Below are positions 1 to 9,404 of a stretch of DNA of 64,000 nt, in pieces. The stretch comes from Chitinophagaceae bacterium UBA2375. GTDB lineage: Bacteria > Bacteroidota > Bacteroidia > Chitinophagales > Chitinophagaceae. Location of the stretch: contig DDTB01000003.1 in assembly GCA_002343985.1 (NCBI GenBank), positions 17,745-81,744 on the forward strand. The letters run 5' to 3'. Under the pieces are notes generated by a model. The model was given only the letters and a program-made list of their open reading frames with translations, was not told the origin of the DNA and did no database searches. The translations under genes and the position numbers were made by a program. Each line of letters opens with the position of its first letter. The first letter of the stretch is position 1.

Positions 1-2
1 GC

Positions 3-248
3 GGCGAAACCCATGTGCGCATTGCCAAACACAGGAATGGCAGCCTTGAAACCATTAAACTGAGGGCCTTGCTGCATATCCAGAAATTTGTGGAAGACGA
101 CCAGGGCGATATGGGCGGGGGATTCCCTTCCCCCGGTAAATGGAAGCCCGTAAACAGTGGCGGCGGCGGCGATGATGGCGCGCACCTCTATATCCAAAAG
201 GGCAGCAAAATGAACAATGGGGAGTTTGATGACGATGCGCCTTTTTAA
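3..248 (+). CDS. dnaB: Replicative DNA helicase DnaB, C-terminal fragment
   Basis: Only the last 81 residues are in the window; the gene starts to the left. The frame opens with GETHVRIAKHRNG, the conserved RecA-fold C-terminal segment of DnaB (the AKHRNG arginine/lysine-finger region), and runs into a short tail that is Gly/Ser rich and ends in acidic DDDAPF. DnaB is the ring helicase that unwinds DNA at the replication fork. The acidic tail resembles the end of SSB-type proteins, but the preceding motif fits DnaB. A hairpin terminator follows directly. Confidence 0.85.
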   Translation, partial: GETHVRIAKHRNGSLETIKLRALLHIQKFVEDDQGDMGGGFPSPGKWKPVNSGGGGDDGAHLYIQKGSKMNNGEFDDDAPF

Positions 249-267
249 TCAAATGATAAACTGATCC

Positions 268-294
268 AAGGAGAGCGTTAAGTTCTCCTTTTTT
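268..294 (+). terminator. Rho-independent terminator after dnaB
   Basis: AAGGAGA (268-274) pairs with TCTCCTT (284-290) around a 9-nt loop and is followed by a T run to 294. It lies 20 bases after the dnaB stop codon. Confidence 0.7.
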
Positions 295-300
295 ATTTCC

Positions 301-308
301 TAAGTTTG
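301..308 (+). promoter_or_regulatory. Bacteroidota -7 box for rsmE
   Basis: TAAGTTTG matches the TAnnTTTG consensus exactly. It lies 17 bases before the rsmE ATG, with a TTA at -33 spacing (20 nt) that is only a partial match to TTG. The T run of the dnaB terminator ends just upstream. Confidence 0.5.
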
Positions 309-325
309 CGCCTGTTCATTTGCAT

Positions 326-1039
326 ATGGCTTCACCCATTTTTTTTGTACCTGGCATCCCTGCCAACGGAGCCATCCTGGATTTACCGGAGGAAAGCGCC
401 CGGCATGTAGTGCAGGTCTTGCGCATGCAGGCAGGCGAAGCTTTGCGGCTTACAGATGGCAGGGGCAATATGGCTGAAGCGGCCATTGTTTCAGCCGGGA
501 AAAAGCAGTGCGCTGTTGCCATTCAATCGGTACAGCAAATTCCTCCCGCGAAAAAGAAACTCAGCATTGCCATTTCTCCGTTGAAGAACAGCAGCCGTTT
601 TGAGTGGTTCCTGGAAAAAGCCACGGAAATTGGCGTACAGGAAATCATACCCTTAATTTGCCAGCGTACCGAAAAACAGCATTTGCGCATCGACCGGTTG
701 AAAAATATCCTGGTCAGCGCCATGCTCCAATCACAACAGGCATGGCTACCCGAACTGTTGGAACCTCGCTCTTTTTCATCTGTCATACAAAACCATGAAG
801 GTTACCTGAAATTAGTGGCGCATTGCGCCGATGATGATAAGCGTGTTCAACTCTCTTCCATACGTTCAGATGAGCACACACTGATATTGATTGGGCCTGA
901 GGGGGATTTTACGATGGAGGAGATACAAGCGGCACTGGATGCGGGTTTCAGGCCGGTCATGCTTGGCGAAACAAGGTTGCGCACCGAAACGGCAGCCGTA
1001 GTGGCCGTAAGTTTACTGAGGAACCTGGGCAGCCATTAA
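326..1039 (+). CDS. rsmE: 16S rRNA (uracil(1498)-N3)-methyltransferase RsmE
   Basis: 237-residue SPOUT methyltransferase that methylates N3 of U1498 in 16S rRNA using S-adenosylmethionine. The N-terminal PUA-like part includes the ARHVVQVLRM segment. The C-terminal trefoil-knot motifs are GPEGDF and LGETRLRTETAAVVA, the SAM-binding loops typical of RsmE. The ATG at 326 is chosen over an in-frame TTG at 320 because it begins the normal MxxPIFF-like start. It converges with pyrD, with only two bases between the stop codons, so the two transcripts must overlap. Confidence 0.9.
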   Translation: MASPIFFVPGIPANGAILDLPEESARHVVQVLRMQAGEALRLTDGRGNMAEAAIVSAGKKQCAVAIQSVQQIPPAKKKLSIAISPLKNSSRFEWFLEKATEIGVQEIIPLICQRTEKQHLRIDRLKNILVSAMLQSQQAWLPELLEPRSFSSVIQNHEGYLKLVAHCADDDKRVQLSSIRSDEHTLILIGPEGDFTMEEIQAALDAGFRPVMLGETRLRTETAAVVAVSLLRNLGSH

Positions 1040-1041
1040 TG

Positions 1042-2079
1042 TTACGCGAATGCTTTGCAGATTTTTTTTACGATCAATGGGCCTTCGTACACAAATCCCG
1101 TCCATACCTGCACCAGTGAAGCGCCCTCAGCCATTTTCTCCTTCGCGTCAGCGCCGCTGAAAACCCCGCCACTACCGATTAGGGGTAGACGATTTTTTGC
1201 GCGTTGATGAATATAGCCCAGCATCTCGGTGCTCTTTGCCCGGATTGGTTTTCCGCTGAGCCCGCCCGCGCCGATTTCCGCAACCCTTCCCTCGGCCGTA
1301 CGCAAACCATCCCTCGAAATACTGGTGTTGGCTACAATCAATCCATCTATCTTCACTTCTGATGTTAACGCGATGATATCGTCAACCTGTTCAAAAACCA
1401 GGTCCGGCGCTATTTTCAGGAGTACGGGTTTTTGTTTTTCCTGCAAGCGGTTATGTTCCTGCAATGCGTGAAAAATATTGCGCAGGCTGTCCGCATCCTG
1501 CAGGGCGCGCAATCCGGGTGTGTTCGGACTGCTCACATTCACCACGAAATAATCTACCAAAGGGTGCAGGGTTTTGAAGCAGGCGAGGTAATCCTTCCAG
1601 GCATCTTCATTGGCCGTTTGTTTGTTTTTGCCGATGTTACCGCCTATGATCATCCGGGAGCCCTTTCCGGCACCGTTTCGCCACGTTTGCAGGCGCTTGG
1701 CCACGGCATCCATGCCTTCGTTATTAAAACCCATCCTGTTGATGAGGGCATTATCGGCCGGAAGCCTGAACAACCTCGGTTTGGGATTCCCGTCCTGTGC
1801 TATGGGCGTGACCGTTCCAATTTCAACATGTCCAAATCCCAGCAAATCGAGCGCAGCCAGGTATTTCGCGTTTTTATCGAATCCGGCAGCTAAACCAACC
1901 GGGTTGCGGAACCGCAGGCCCAGGAATTCCTTTTCCGGCATTTGGGGCGGACGGGCCCATTGCCTGATCCAGCCGGCGCAAATCCTGTTTCGCGTGAGCC
2001 GCATCAGCACGGCCATCGACCATTCATGAACTTTTTCCGGGTCAAATGAAAATAATAAGCTGCGGATGAGTTTGTACAT
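1042..2079 (-). CDS. pyrD: Dihydroorotate dehydrogenase (quinone), class 2
   Basis: 345 residues, the usual length of the membrane-associated class 2 enzyme that oxidises dihydroorotate to orotate with FMN and passes electrons to quinone. Visible signatures are an N-terminal amphipathic segment (KLIRSLLFSFDPEKVHEW), GLAAGFDKNAKY, the VNVSSPNTPGLR substrate loop, and the FMN phosphate-binding stretch IGSGGVFSGADA near the C-terminus. It belongs to the same pathway as the dihydroorotase at 9405-10748, though the two are not in one operon. Confidence 0.95.
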   Translation of the reverse strand: MYKLIRSLLFSFDPEKVHEWSMAVLMRLTRNRICAGWIRQWARPPQMPEKEFLGLRFRNPVGLAAGFDKNAKYLAALDLLGFGHVEIGTVTPIAQDGNPKPRLFRLPADNALINRMGFNNEGMDAVAKRLQTWRNGAGKGSRMIIGGNIGKNKQTANEDAWKDYLACFKTLHPLVDYFVVNVSSPNTPGLRALQDADSLRNIFHALQEHNRLQEKQKPVLLKIAPDLVFEQVDDIIALTSEVKIDGLIVANTSISRDGLRTAEGRVAEIGAGGLSGKPIRAKSTEMLGYIHQRAKNRLPLIGSGGVFSGADAKEKMAEGASLVQVWTGFVYEGPLIVKKICKAFA

Positions 2080-2130
2080 GCTGCCGCGAAATTACTGAAG
2101 AGCAGGCTTTTTATTTTGGAGCGGAAATAA

Positions 2131-2138
2131 TAACTTTG
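2131..2138 (+). promoter_or_regulatory. Bacteroidota -7 box for the thiolase gene
   Basis: TAACTTTG is an exact TAnnTTTG match 42 bases before the thiolase ATG. A T-rich -33 region (TTT at 2108-2110, 20-nt spacing) replaces the consensus TTG. Confidence 0.5.
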
Positions 2139-2180
2139 AATCATAAAGTTGCTTATGCAACTAATTTAAATGTAAACATC

Positions 2181-3356
2181 ATGCAGGAAGCATATATCGT
2201 AGCGGGTTACCGCACAGCCGTTACCAAAAGCAAAAAGGGTGGATTTCGTTTTACACGTCCAGATGACCTGGCCATTGAAGTGATCAAAGGCCTGATGGCC
2301 GGCATCCCATCCCTTGATCCCCGGCGCGTGGATGATGTGATTGTAGGCAATGCGGTACCGGAAGCAGAGCAGGGCTTGCAGTTTGGGCGCATCATTGCAG
2401 CCCGTGCCCTGGGCATTGAAGTGGCGGGTATTACGATCAACAGGTATTGTGCCAGTGGGTTGGAGAGTATCGCCATGGCAACGGCTAAGATCCGCACGGG
2501 CATGGCGGATTGCATTGTGGCGGGTGGTACCGAGAGCATGAGCCTGGTACCCACTGCCGGCTGGAAAACTTCACCGGCATATTCGATTGCCAGCGCGGAA
2601 CCTGATTATTACCTCAGCATGGGCCTGACTGCCGAAGCGGTGGCGAAAGAATTTAATGTCAGCCGCGAAGACCAGGACCTGTTTAGTTTGCAAAGCCACC
2701 AGAAAGCGGCGAAAGCCATACAGGAAGGCTATTTCGCGCCAGGCATCTTACCCATTACCGTGGATGAGGTTTACCTGGATGAAAAAAATAAAAAGCAGAA
2801 GCGCCAGTATGTGGTAGATACGGATGAAGGGGTGCGGTATGATACGAGCCTGGAAGGATTGGCCAAATTGAAACCGGCATTTGCAGCCACCGGGTGCGTG
2901 ACCGCGGGGAATTCATCACAAACCAGTGACGGCGCGGCTTTTGTAGTTGTCATGAGCGAACGCATGATCAATGAATTGGGCCTTCAGCCTATTGGCCGGT
3001 TGGTGAATTGTGCCAGCGCGGGCGTTCATCCCAGGATCATGGGCATCGGCCCCGTGGCGGCCATCCCGAAAGTGTTGAAACAATCAGGCATGAGCCTCTC
3101 TGATATCGACCTGATCGAACTCAATGAAGCTTTCGCATCCCAATCATTGGCGGTGATCCGTGAAGCGGGCTTAAACCCCGATATTGTAAATATCAATGGG
3201 GGTGCCATCGCCTTAGGACATCCTTTAGGATGCACCGGATGCAAACTGACCGTTCAACTATTGAATGATTTGAAAAGACTGAATAAAAAATACGGAATGG
3301 TGACTGCCTGCGTAGGCGGCGGACAGGGCATTGCAGGCATCATTGAGCGTGTGTAA
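2181..3356 (+). CDS. Acetyl-CoA C-acyltransferase (thiolase)
   Basis: 391-residue thiolase that cleaves 3-ketoacyl-CoA with CoA, or runs in the condensing direction. The nucleophilic cysteine sits in NRYCASGLESIA, the His region is ALGHPLGCTG, and the second Cys/Gly loop is CVGGGQG near the end; all catalytic residues are intact. The start is ATG 2181 (MQEAYIVAGYRTAV), not the upstream TTG at 2136. The sequence favours a FadA-type degradative thiolase, but no other fatty-acid oxidation gene is adjacent, so degradative versus biosynthetic use cannot be decided. Confidence 0.9.
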   Translation: MQEAYIVAGYRTAVTKSKKGGFRFTRPDDLAIEVIKGLMAGIPSLDPRRVDDVIVGNAVPEAEQGLQFGRIIAARALGIEVAGITINRYCASGLESIAMATAKIRTGMADCIVAGGTESMSLVPTAGWKTSPAYSIASAEPDYYLSMGLTAEAVAKEFNVSREDQDLFSLQSHQKAAKAIQEGYFAPGILPITVDEVYLDEKNKKQKRQYVVDTDEGVRYDTSLEGLAKLKPAFAATGCVTAGNSSQTSDGAAFVVVMSERMINELGLQPIGRLVNCASAGVHPRIMGIGPVAAIPKVLKQSGMSLSDIDLIELNEAFASQSLAVIREAGLNPDIVNINGGAIALGHPLGCTGCKLTVQLLNDLKRLNKKYGMVTACVGGGQGIAGIIERV

Positions 3357-3368
3357 CCGGCTTCCCGG

Positions 3369-3806
3369 TCACTTGAATTCTTTGGGTTTGCTTTTATTGA
3401 AATCGGGGTCGTAACCCACAAAAAATCGTATGTACACCACGCGGCTCAACCGCATCAGCCAGGGTTGTAACAGCACCAGCAGCACAGCGTTGAAGCCCAG
3501 CCAGTAAAAAATCCTGTTGTCTTTGGTTGACATGCCAATCAATACCAGCCAGGCAATAAAGCTGGCAACGGATAGCGCAACAGTCAGCGCATAGCTCACA
3601 TACCCCGTGCCATACCAGAAGCCGGGTTCCATCTCATATTTCTGTTGACATACCGGGCAATGATCGGGCATATCAAAAATATGTTTGAGGGAAAATTTCT
3701 TGTATGCATGTCCGTTCTGAAACATTGATCCCCTGCGGCACCGCGGGCATTTCATAGTCAGTATGCTCCAGAAATAATTGGGTGTATATGAATGGTCTTT
3801 ACTCAT
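3369..3806 (-). CDS. DUF983 family membrane protein
   Basis: 145 residues. The N-terminal half has two Cys pairs, CPRCRRG and CPVCQQKY, likely binding zinc, followed by two hydrophobic segments (about 65-88 and 98-118) that should cross the inner membrane. This layout is the DUF983 family, common in Bacteroidota and Alphaproteobacteria and of unknown function. It converges with the thiolase gene and stands immediately downstream of the ABC exporter gene on the same strand. Confidence 0.8.
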   Translation of the reverse strand: MSKDHSYTPNYFWSILTMKCPRCRRGSMFQNGHAYKKFSLKHIFDMPDHCPVCQQKYEMEPGFWYGTGYVSYALTVALSVASFIAWLVLIGMSTKDNRIFYWLGFNAVLLVLLQPWLMRLSRVVYIRFFVGYDPDFNKSKPKEFK

Positions 3807-3861
3807 GCTGCAAATGTCTGCTACATTGATTGTTGGTTATGGAACTTATGTTACACAATAA

Positions 3862-5652
3862 TCAGGCGGTAGCAGTATTTTTTCTTTCTCCGATCTGCTG
3901 GCGCCACATCGCAAAATACAAACCCTTTTCGCTCAACAACGATTCGTGCGTGCCCATTTCCGCAATACTTCCTTTTTCGAGCACAAAAATGCGGTCGGCG
4001 TGCATGATGGTGCTCAAACGGTGCGCGATGAGGATGGTAATCCGTTCTTTGGCAGCCGAGAGGTCTTTGATGGTATTGGTGATTTCTTCTTCCGTAATGG
4101 AATCAAGCGCGGAAGTGGCTTCATCAAATAACAACAAATGGGGTTTCCTCAGCAAGGCCCTGGCAATCGAAATGCGTTGCTTCTCCCCACCGGATAATTT
4201 CAATCCGCCTTCACCAATTACGGAATCAAGCCCGCTGTCGGCCCGCTGCAACAAATTGTGGCAGGATGCTTTACGCATGGCTTCCAGCATATCCTGTTCC
4301 GTGGCTTGCGGGTTTACAAAGAGGAGGTTTTCGCGTATGGTGCCCGAAAATAATTGTGTATCCTGCGTGACAAATCCAATCTGGTTGCGCAGCACTTCGT
4401 AATTGATGCTGTTTTCATCCTGTCCGTTATACAAGATGCGCCCTTCCTGCGGCCTGTACAACCCAACCAGCAATTTCATCAGGGTTGATTTTCCGCTGCC
4501 CGATGGGCCCACAAAAGCAATGGTTTCGCCTGTTTGTATGGTAAAGCTGATATTGTCGATGGCTTTTTGCGATGCCGTCCTGTGCCTGAAACCCACTTCT
4601 TCAAATGACAGTGATTCGATATCGCCGATATGCACGGGTTGCGCAGGGCTTGGTTCAGGTTGTTTCTGCATCAGCGCATGAAAATTATTCAGGGAGGCCT
4701 CCGCTTCGCGGTATGAGAGGATCACATTCCCGATTTCCTGTAATGGCCCAAACACGAAGAATGAGAATACCTGCATGGTCACCAACTGGCCGGCATTCAT
4801 TTTTTCATGGAAGATGAGGTACATGAGCATGAAAAGGATGACCTGGCGTAAGGTGTTCACAAATGTTCCCTGGATAAAACTCACCGTTCGGATCCGTTTC
4901 ACTTTCGTGAGTTCAAGGCCGAGGATTTTAAATGTGTTTTTATTCAGCCTCGTCACTTCCTGTGCGGTCAGGCCCAGGCTTTTCACCAATTCAATATTGC
5001 GCAGGGATTCGGTGGTGGCGCCCGCCAATGCCGTTGTTTTCGACACGATGTTTTTCTGGATGCTTTTCACTTTTTTGCTCAATGCACTGGTGATAACGGA
5101 CAATAAAAAGATACCGCCGAAATAAATCACGGGCAGGCTCCAGTGAATGGATGATGCATACACGGCCACAATCACGATACCCACAATCACCGGGAAAAGG
5201 ATATTGATGAATGCCGAGATGAATTTCTCGGTATCGACGCGCACTTTTTGAAGGATACTTAATGTTTCACCGCTGCGCTGGTCTTCAAATTCCTGGTATG
5301 GCAGTTTCATGGCTTGTTGCAGGCCATCGGTAAAAACGGTCGCGCCAAATTTTTGCGTGACCACATTCAGGAAATAATCCTGGAATGCTTTGGCGATCCG
5401 GCTCACCATGGCTACAGATACAGATGCCAGTAATAAGGCCATCACACCTGGAGCATTAAAGTCAAAAGAAAAAACAAACTGGTTCCAGTCGTATACGCCA
5501 CCCGGCGTTTTTTGGTGCGCCGCAGCGAGGTTTACCAGTTTACCAAGAATGATGGGGTCGATCAGGGAGAAGCCGATATTGATCGCGGCGAGAAAAAGGG
5601 TGAGGGCGATCAGCCAGCGATATGGCTTCAGGTAATGGAGTAATGTTTTCAT
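3862..5652 (-). CDS. ABC transporter, fused permease and ATPase (exporter type)
   Basis: 596-residue half-transporter that should act as a homodimer. A six-helix transmembrane domain (about 15-310) precedes the nucleotide-binding domain. Walker A is GPSGSGKSTLMK, the signature is LSGGEKQRISIARAL and Walker B is LLLFDEATSALD; the D-loop and H-loop (IAHRLSTI) are present. The fold is the MsbA/lipid-A or multidrug exporter type; substrate cannot be read from the sequence. A second exporter of the same class is at 30060. Confidence 0.9.
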   Translation of the reverse strand: MKTLLHYLKPYRWLIALTLFLAAINIGFSLIDPIILGKLVNLAAAHQKTPGGVYDWNQFVFSFDFNAPGVMALLLASVSVAMVSRIAKAFQDYFLNVVTQKFGATVFTDGLQQAMKLPYQEFEDQRSGETLSILQKVRVDTEKFISAFINILFPVIVGIVIVAVYASSIHWSLPVIYFGGIFLLSVITSALSKKVKSIQKNIVSKTTALAGATTESLRNIELVKSLGLTAQEVTRLNKNTFKILGLELTKVKRIRTVSFIQGTFVNTLRQVILFMLMYLIFHEKMNAGQLVTMQVFSFFVFGPLQEIGNVILSYREAEASLNNFHALMQKQPEPSPAQPVHIGDIESLSFEEVGFRHRTASQKAIDNISFTIQTGETIAFVGPSGSGKSTLMKLLVGLYRPQEGRILYNGQDENSINYEVLRNQIGFVTQDTQLFSGTIRENLLFVNPQATEQDMLEAMRKASCHNLLQRADSGLDSVIGEGGLKLSGGEKQRISIARALLRKPHLLLFDEATSALDSITEEEITNTIKDLSAAKERITILIAHRLSTIMHADRIFVLEKGSIAEMGTHESLLSEKGLYFAMWRQQIGERKNTATA

Positions 5653-5702
5653 CTTGCGAGCTGCAAGTTCGGTAAAATAACAGAAACAGCCTGCCCGTCC
5701 AT

Positions 5703-5741
5703 AAATAAACAGCCACAGGGTCTACCTGCGGCTGTTTATTT
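5703..5741 (-). terminator. Long hairpin between PRC-barrel and ABC exporter genes
   Basis: AAATAAACAGCC (5703-5714) pairs with GGCTGTTTATTT (5730-5741), with an inner CAGG/CCTG stem. It lies 18 bases beyond the PRC-barrel stop codon and upstream of the exporter gene, so it most likely ends the PRC-barrel transcript. The trailing T tract is interrupted. Confidence 0.6.
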
Positions 5742-5759
5742 GCATGGATATCCCGGCAA

Positions 5760-6182
5760 TTACTCCGGGTTATCCCAATAACTCCAACTCATTTCAACAT
5801 AAGCGGTTTTGTGCTCATTCGTTTCGGGCCAATGGTCTTTATCGAAACCCGGCGCTTTCTCCAGCACTTCCCTTTTTACATTGAACCGAAATACTTTTTC
5901 GTCGGGGTCAACAACCAGTAAATGAAAGGGAATGGCGAAATACTTTTCACCGATACCAAGGAACCCGCCAAATTCAATGACGTAGTATTCAATTTTTCCG
6001 CTGCGGATGTCAAGCATGATGTCTTTGATATGACCCAGTTTTTCATGTTCGGTATTGGTGACTTTATCACCGATAATTGAACTGGCTGTCAGGAACCGGA
6101 GGGGCGTATTGGCATACGGGTCCCCTTCGAATTGCCCTGTCAGGTTTTCTTTGAAACCGATATTAGGTGATTGTTCTGCCAT
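5760..6182 (-). CDS. PRC-barrel domain protein
   Basis: 140-residue soluble protein. Residues about 27-100 form a PRC-barrel (FLTASSIIGDKVTNTEHEKLGHIKD followed by a beta-rich segment), the fold of the photosynthetic reaction-centre H subunit and RimM. Stand-alone PRC-barrel proteins are common and often stress-associated. There is no signal peptide or membrane segment, and function is unknown. Confidence 0.8.
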   Translation of the reverse strand: MAEQSPNIGFKENLTGQFEGDPYANTPLRFLTASSIIGDKVTNTEHEKLGHIKDIMLDIRSGKIEYYVIEFGGFLGIGEKYFAIPFHLLVVDPDEKVFRFNVKREVLEKAPGFDKDHWPETNEHKTAYVEMSWSYWDNPE

Positions 6183-6275
6183 GGTAAATTGTGTTTACTT
6201 GATTAATGTGAACCAAATGTACAGTAGCATTGTATCCTATTTTATGACTTAGGTCAGAAGCCCTGCTGATGCTGT

Positions 6276-7820
6276 TCAGGATCCCCATCCGGCCCGGTCG
6301 AGGCTCCGGTATTGGATGGCTTCCGCGAGGTGTTCGGTACCAATGGTTTCGGAACCCGACAGGTCTGCGATGGTACGGCTGACTTTCAGGATGCGGTCAT
6401 ATGCCCTTGCGGATAAATTCAATTTGTTCATGGCGGTTTCGAGGAGTTGTTTGCCGGCCGCTTGCAGCTGGCAGTGCTTTTTCAGTAGCCGGCTGTTCAT
6501 TTGCGCATTGGCGAAAATGCCCGGATGTTCGGTAAACCGGTTAGCCTGCACCTGCCTGGCTGCCATCACCCGCTCGCGGATCGATGCGCTGTTTTCTGTA
6601 GCCGCCTGGTCCGACAATTCACTGAATGGCACGGGCGTAACTTCCACATGCAGGTCGATCCGGTCAAGCAATGGGCCGGAAATTTTATTGAGGTATTTCT
6701 GCACCATGCCCGGCGCGCAGGAACATTCTTTTTCCGGATGGTTGAAATACCCGCAAGGGCAGGGGTTCATACTGGCCATCAGCATAAAATTCGCGGGGAA
6801 ATCTATGCTTACTTTTGCCCTCGAGATGGTCACTTTTCGCTCTTCCATCGGTTGCCGCATTACTTCCAGCACCGTCCGCTGAAATTCGGGCAATTCATCC
6901 AGGAACAGCACGCCATGGTGGGCCAGGGAAATTTCACCAGGTTGCGGAATGCTGCCGCCCCCAACCAGTGCGGTTGGTGAAATGCTGTGGTGCGGGCTCC
7001 GGAATGGCCTGGTATGCACGAGTGTGGCATGTTCAGGCAGTTTGCCGGCCACACTGTGGATCTTAGTGGTTTCCAGCGCCTCGGCTAAGCTTAGGGGAGG
7101 GAGGATGGTGGGCAACCTCCGGGCCAGCATGGTTTTGCCAGCGCCGGGTGGGCCAATCAATATGGCATTATGCCCCCCGGCTGCCGCAATTTCCAGGGCC
7201 CTTTTAATATTCGACTGTCCCTTCACTTCGTTGAAATCTATATCGTTTGCCCGCGCGGCCTGTTCAAATTCTTTTCGTGTATCCACTACCGTTGGTTGCA
7301 AATTTTCGCCTGTTTGAAAAAACTCAACCACTTCATTCAAATGGTCTACGCCATATACCGTTAAGCCTTCCATCATGGCCGCTTCCCGGGCGTTGGCACT
7401 GGGTACAATCAAGCCCGCGAAAGATTCCTTTTTTGCCTGGATGGCAATGGGCAACGCGCCTTTGATGGATTTAACCGTACCGTCCAGGCTCAGTTCACCC
7501 ATAATGATGTATTTCTCCAGCTTTTCGTGCAAAGCCAGTTGGCCTGTGGCGCCCAATGTGCCCATCGCAATCGGAAGGTCGAATGCGGACCCTGATTTTC
7601 GGATATCCGCGGGCGCGAGGTTTACCACCAGTTTGGTGCGCGGCATGTACAACTGGTTGTTTTTGATGGCACTCTCCACCCTTTGCAGGCTTTCTTTCAC
7701 GGCATTATCAGGGAGCCCAACAATATAGTAGTTGTTGCCCTGGCCATTCACATTCACTTCTACGGTAATGGTAATGGCTTCCACGCCATATACGGCGCTG
7801 CCAAATGTTTTCACAAGCAT
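6276..7820 (-). CDS. YifB/ComM family Mg-chelatase-like AAA+ ATPase
   Basis: 514 residues. An N-terminal Lon-protease-like ChlI domain (about 20-145) precedes an Mg-chelatase AAA+ domain with Walker A GPPGAGKTMLARRL, Walker B VLFLDELPEF, and the Cys-rich insert CPCGYFNHPEKECSC; the Mg_chelatase C-terminal domain follows (about 400-510). ComM is a hexameric helicase that promotes branch migration during natural transformation in proteobacteria. Start 7820 (MLVKTFGSAVYG) is preferred to 7835 because it is the conserved family start. Confidence 0.9.
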   Translation of the reverse strand: MLVKTFGSAVYGVEAITITVEVNVNGQGNNYYIVGLPDNAVKESLQRVESAIKNNQLYMPRTKLVVNLAPADIRKSGSAFDLPIAMGTLGATGQLALHEKLEKYIIMGELSLDGTVKSIKGALPIAIQAKKESFAGLIVPSANAREAAMMEGLTVYGVDHLNEVVEFFQTGENLQPTVVDTRKEFEQAARANDIDFNEVKGQSNIKRALEIAAAGGHNAILIGPPGAGKTMLARRLPTILPPLSLAEALETTKIHSVAGKLPEHATLVHTRPFRSPHHSISPTALVGGGSIPQPGEISLAHHGVLFLDELPEFQRTVLEVMRQPMEERKVTISRAKVSIDFPANFMLMASMNPCPCGYFNHPEKECSCAPGMVQKYLNKISGPLLDRIDLHVEVTPVPFSELSDQAATENSASIRERVMAARQVQANRFTEHPGIFANAQMNSRLLKKHCQLQAAGKQLLETAMNKLNLSARAYDRILKVSRTIADLSGSETIGTEHLAEAIQYRSLDRAGWGS

Positions 7821-8082
7821 GTACAGGCATTTCAAACAAAATAAGGCATTGCCATTGATGAAAAATAATCGTCTATACTATGCCGTTATATACAAATAGC
7901 TGCCGCCATAAAATTTATTTTTTCAAGGGTTTATGCTGATGAAGGAATTTCAGAGGTTTAAGGGTTTCTCATTCAGGGTTCGTTATGTTTATGAATTGCG
8001 GAGATTGCCTGCCTGAAATAAATTCATCCGGGCAAACTGCCTGAACTTTATCCAGGTTACCACAAATTTGTTCAGCCGGCAT

Positions 8083-9402
8083 TTATAATTTTTGCAGTAA
8101 GTCAACCACGCCTTCTTTTTTTAGAATCAGGAAGCCAAAGCGGTCGTTGCTGATGCCTTCGCGGAGCTGATAGCTGAACGTAAGCTGGTCATTTTGCACG
8201 CTGGTTTCAAAATAACTGAATTGTATGTTGGGGTATTGGCGCAAGCCTTCGCCGATTTCGTATAAGTGCGTGGAGAGGATGAATAAGGTATTGGGGATGC
8301 GGATCAAACCTTCAATGACCAGGGTGCTGCATTTCATCGCGTCCTGCACATTGGTGCCTTTGAAAAGTTCATCAATCAGGATCAGCCACCGCTTTCCATC
8401 GCTGACCTGCAGGATGGTGTTCTTGATGCGCTGCACTTCATTGAAGAAATAACTTTCGCCCCGTACAATATTATCCGTCACATTGATATTGGTCAGTATG
8501 CCGTTGAAGCAGGACAGTTTCATCGATTGGGCCGGAACGCCCATGCCCGTATGCGCTAAAAACACAGCAATGCCGACCGATTTTATGAATGTGCTTTTAC
8601 CGGCCATATTGGCGCCGGTCAGGAACATGAAGTTTTTTTCCGGATGCAGAGTTACATCGTATGAAACGGGTTCAGCCAGCAGGATATGCCGTAAGCCACT
8701 CGTTTCGATATAAGGCTTCTCTTCGTTTATGAATTCAGGGAAATGCAAATTCAATTCCTTCACCGCCCTGGCCATCCCATACCAGGCGTCGATTTGCGCG
8801 TGCAGGTGCAGCAATCGTAACATGGGCTGTTTGAACCTGAACCGGATAAAGCGTGCAAATTGCAACGCTTCGGGTATGGGCACCAGCGAACCTGAAGGAT
8901 AATGCGACGTAATGTTGAATGCGTCCTGCTTCAGCAGTTCCTGAACTTCGTCTATCCATTTCCGTAGAGGCCCCGGAAGGTTTGCTTCATTGAAAAACCC
9001 GATGAGTTCATGCATCCCTTTGATAAAATCAAAACAATGGATCGCCGAATATTTCACCAATGAATAATCCGGGCCATGCATGATCTTATAGGCAAGGGCA
9101 TTCAGGCGGGTCACTTCGGCGGGCAAAGGATCTACGGCCGTTTCAAAAAATGATTCCACCACCTTAATGGTACCGTTGCTGATCCGCTTTGGCCATTGCT
9201 GCAATCGTCCCATGATTTTTTTCAGGGTTTCCTGCACGCCAATAATCTGTTCTACCTGGTCAAATGGGTTGCGCAGGTTTTTATGCAACTGGTCTTTGCC
9301 ATTGCTGGTAATGCAGAGGTCGAGCGAATGGAATACAGACTGGCCTTCTTCGGTATGAAAGATGGATAAATCGTTCAGCGTTGTTTTGTCAATATGCAGC
9401 AT
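8083..9402 (-). CDS. MutS domain V-like ATPase
   Basis: 440 residues, about half of a MutS. It has a helical core/clamp-like region (about 40-240) and a C-terminal MutS ATPase with Walker A TGANMAGKSTFIK and Walker B WLILIDELFKGTN. The mismatch-recognition domain I is missing and there is no Smr nuclease domain, so it is neither MutS1 nor MutS2. Such MutS-like proteins are widespread in Bacteroidota with no assigned role. The start ATG at 9402 lies two bases from the stop of pyrC, so the two are co-transcribed. Confidence 0.8.
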   Translation of the reverse strand: MLHIDKTTLNDLSIFHTEEGQSVFHSLDLCITSNGKDQLHKNLRNPFDQVEQIIGVQETLKKIMGRLQQWPKRISNGTIKVVESFFETAVDPLPAEVTRLNALAYKIMHGPDYSLVKYSAIHCFDFIKGMHELIGFFNEANLPGPLRKWIDEVQELLKQDAFNITSHYPSGSLVPIPEALQFARFIRFRFKQPMLRLLHLHAQIDAWYGMARAVKELNLHFPEFINEEKPYIETSGLRHILLAEPVSYDVTLHPEKNFMFLTGANMAGKSTFIKSVGIAVFLAHTGMGVPAQSMKLSCFNGILTNINVTDNIVRGESYFFNEVQRIKNTILQVSDGKRWLILIDELFKGTNVQDAMKCSTLVIEGLIRIPNTLFILSTHLYEIGEGLRQYPNIQFSYFETSVQNDQLTFSYQLREGISNDRFGFLILKKEGVVDLLQKL

Positions 9403-9404
9403 GC

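Noticed and set aside
3355..3368. Terminator between the thiolase and DUF983 genes
   Set aside because: A short ACCGG/CCGGT hairpin without a T run on either strand.
7821..8082. Hidden gene between the MutS-like gene and the YifB gene
   Set aside because: 262 bases with no coding frame or clear structure; I see nothing in it beyond AT-rich sequence.
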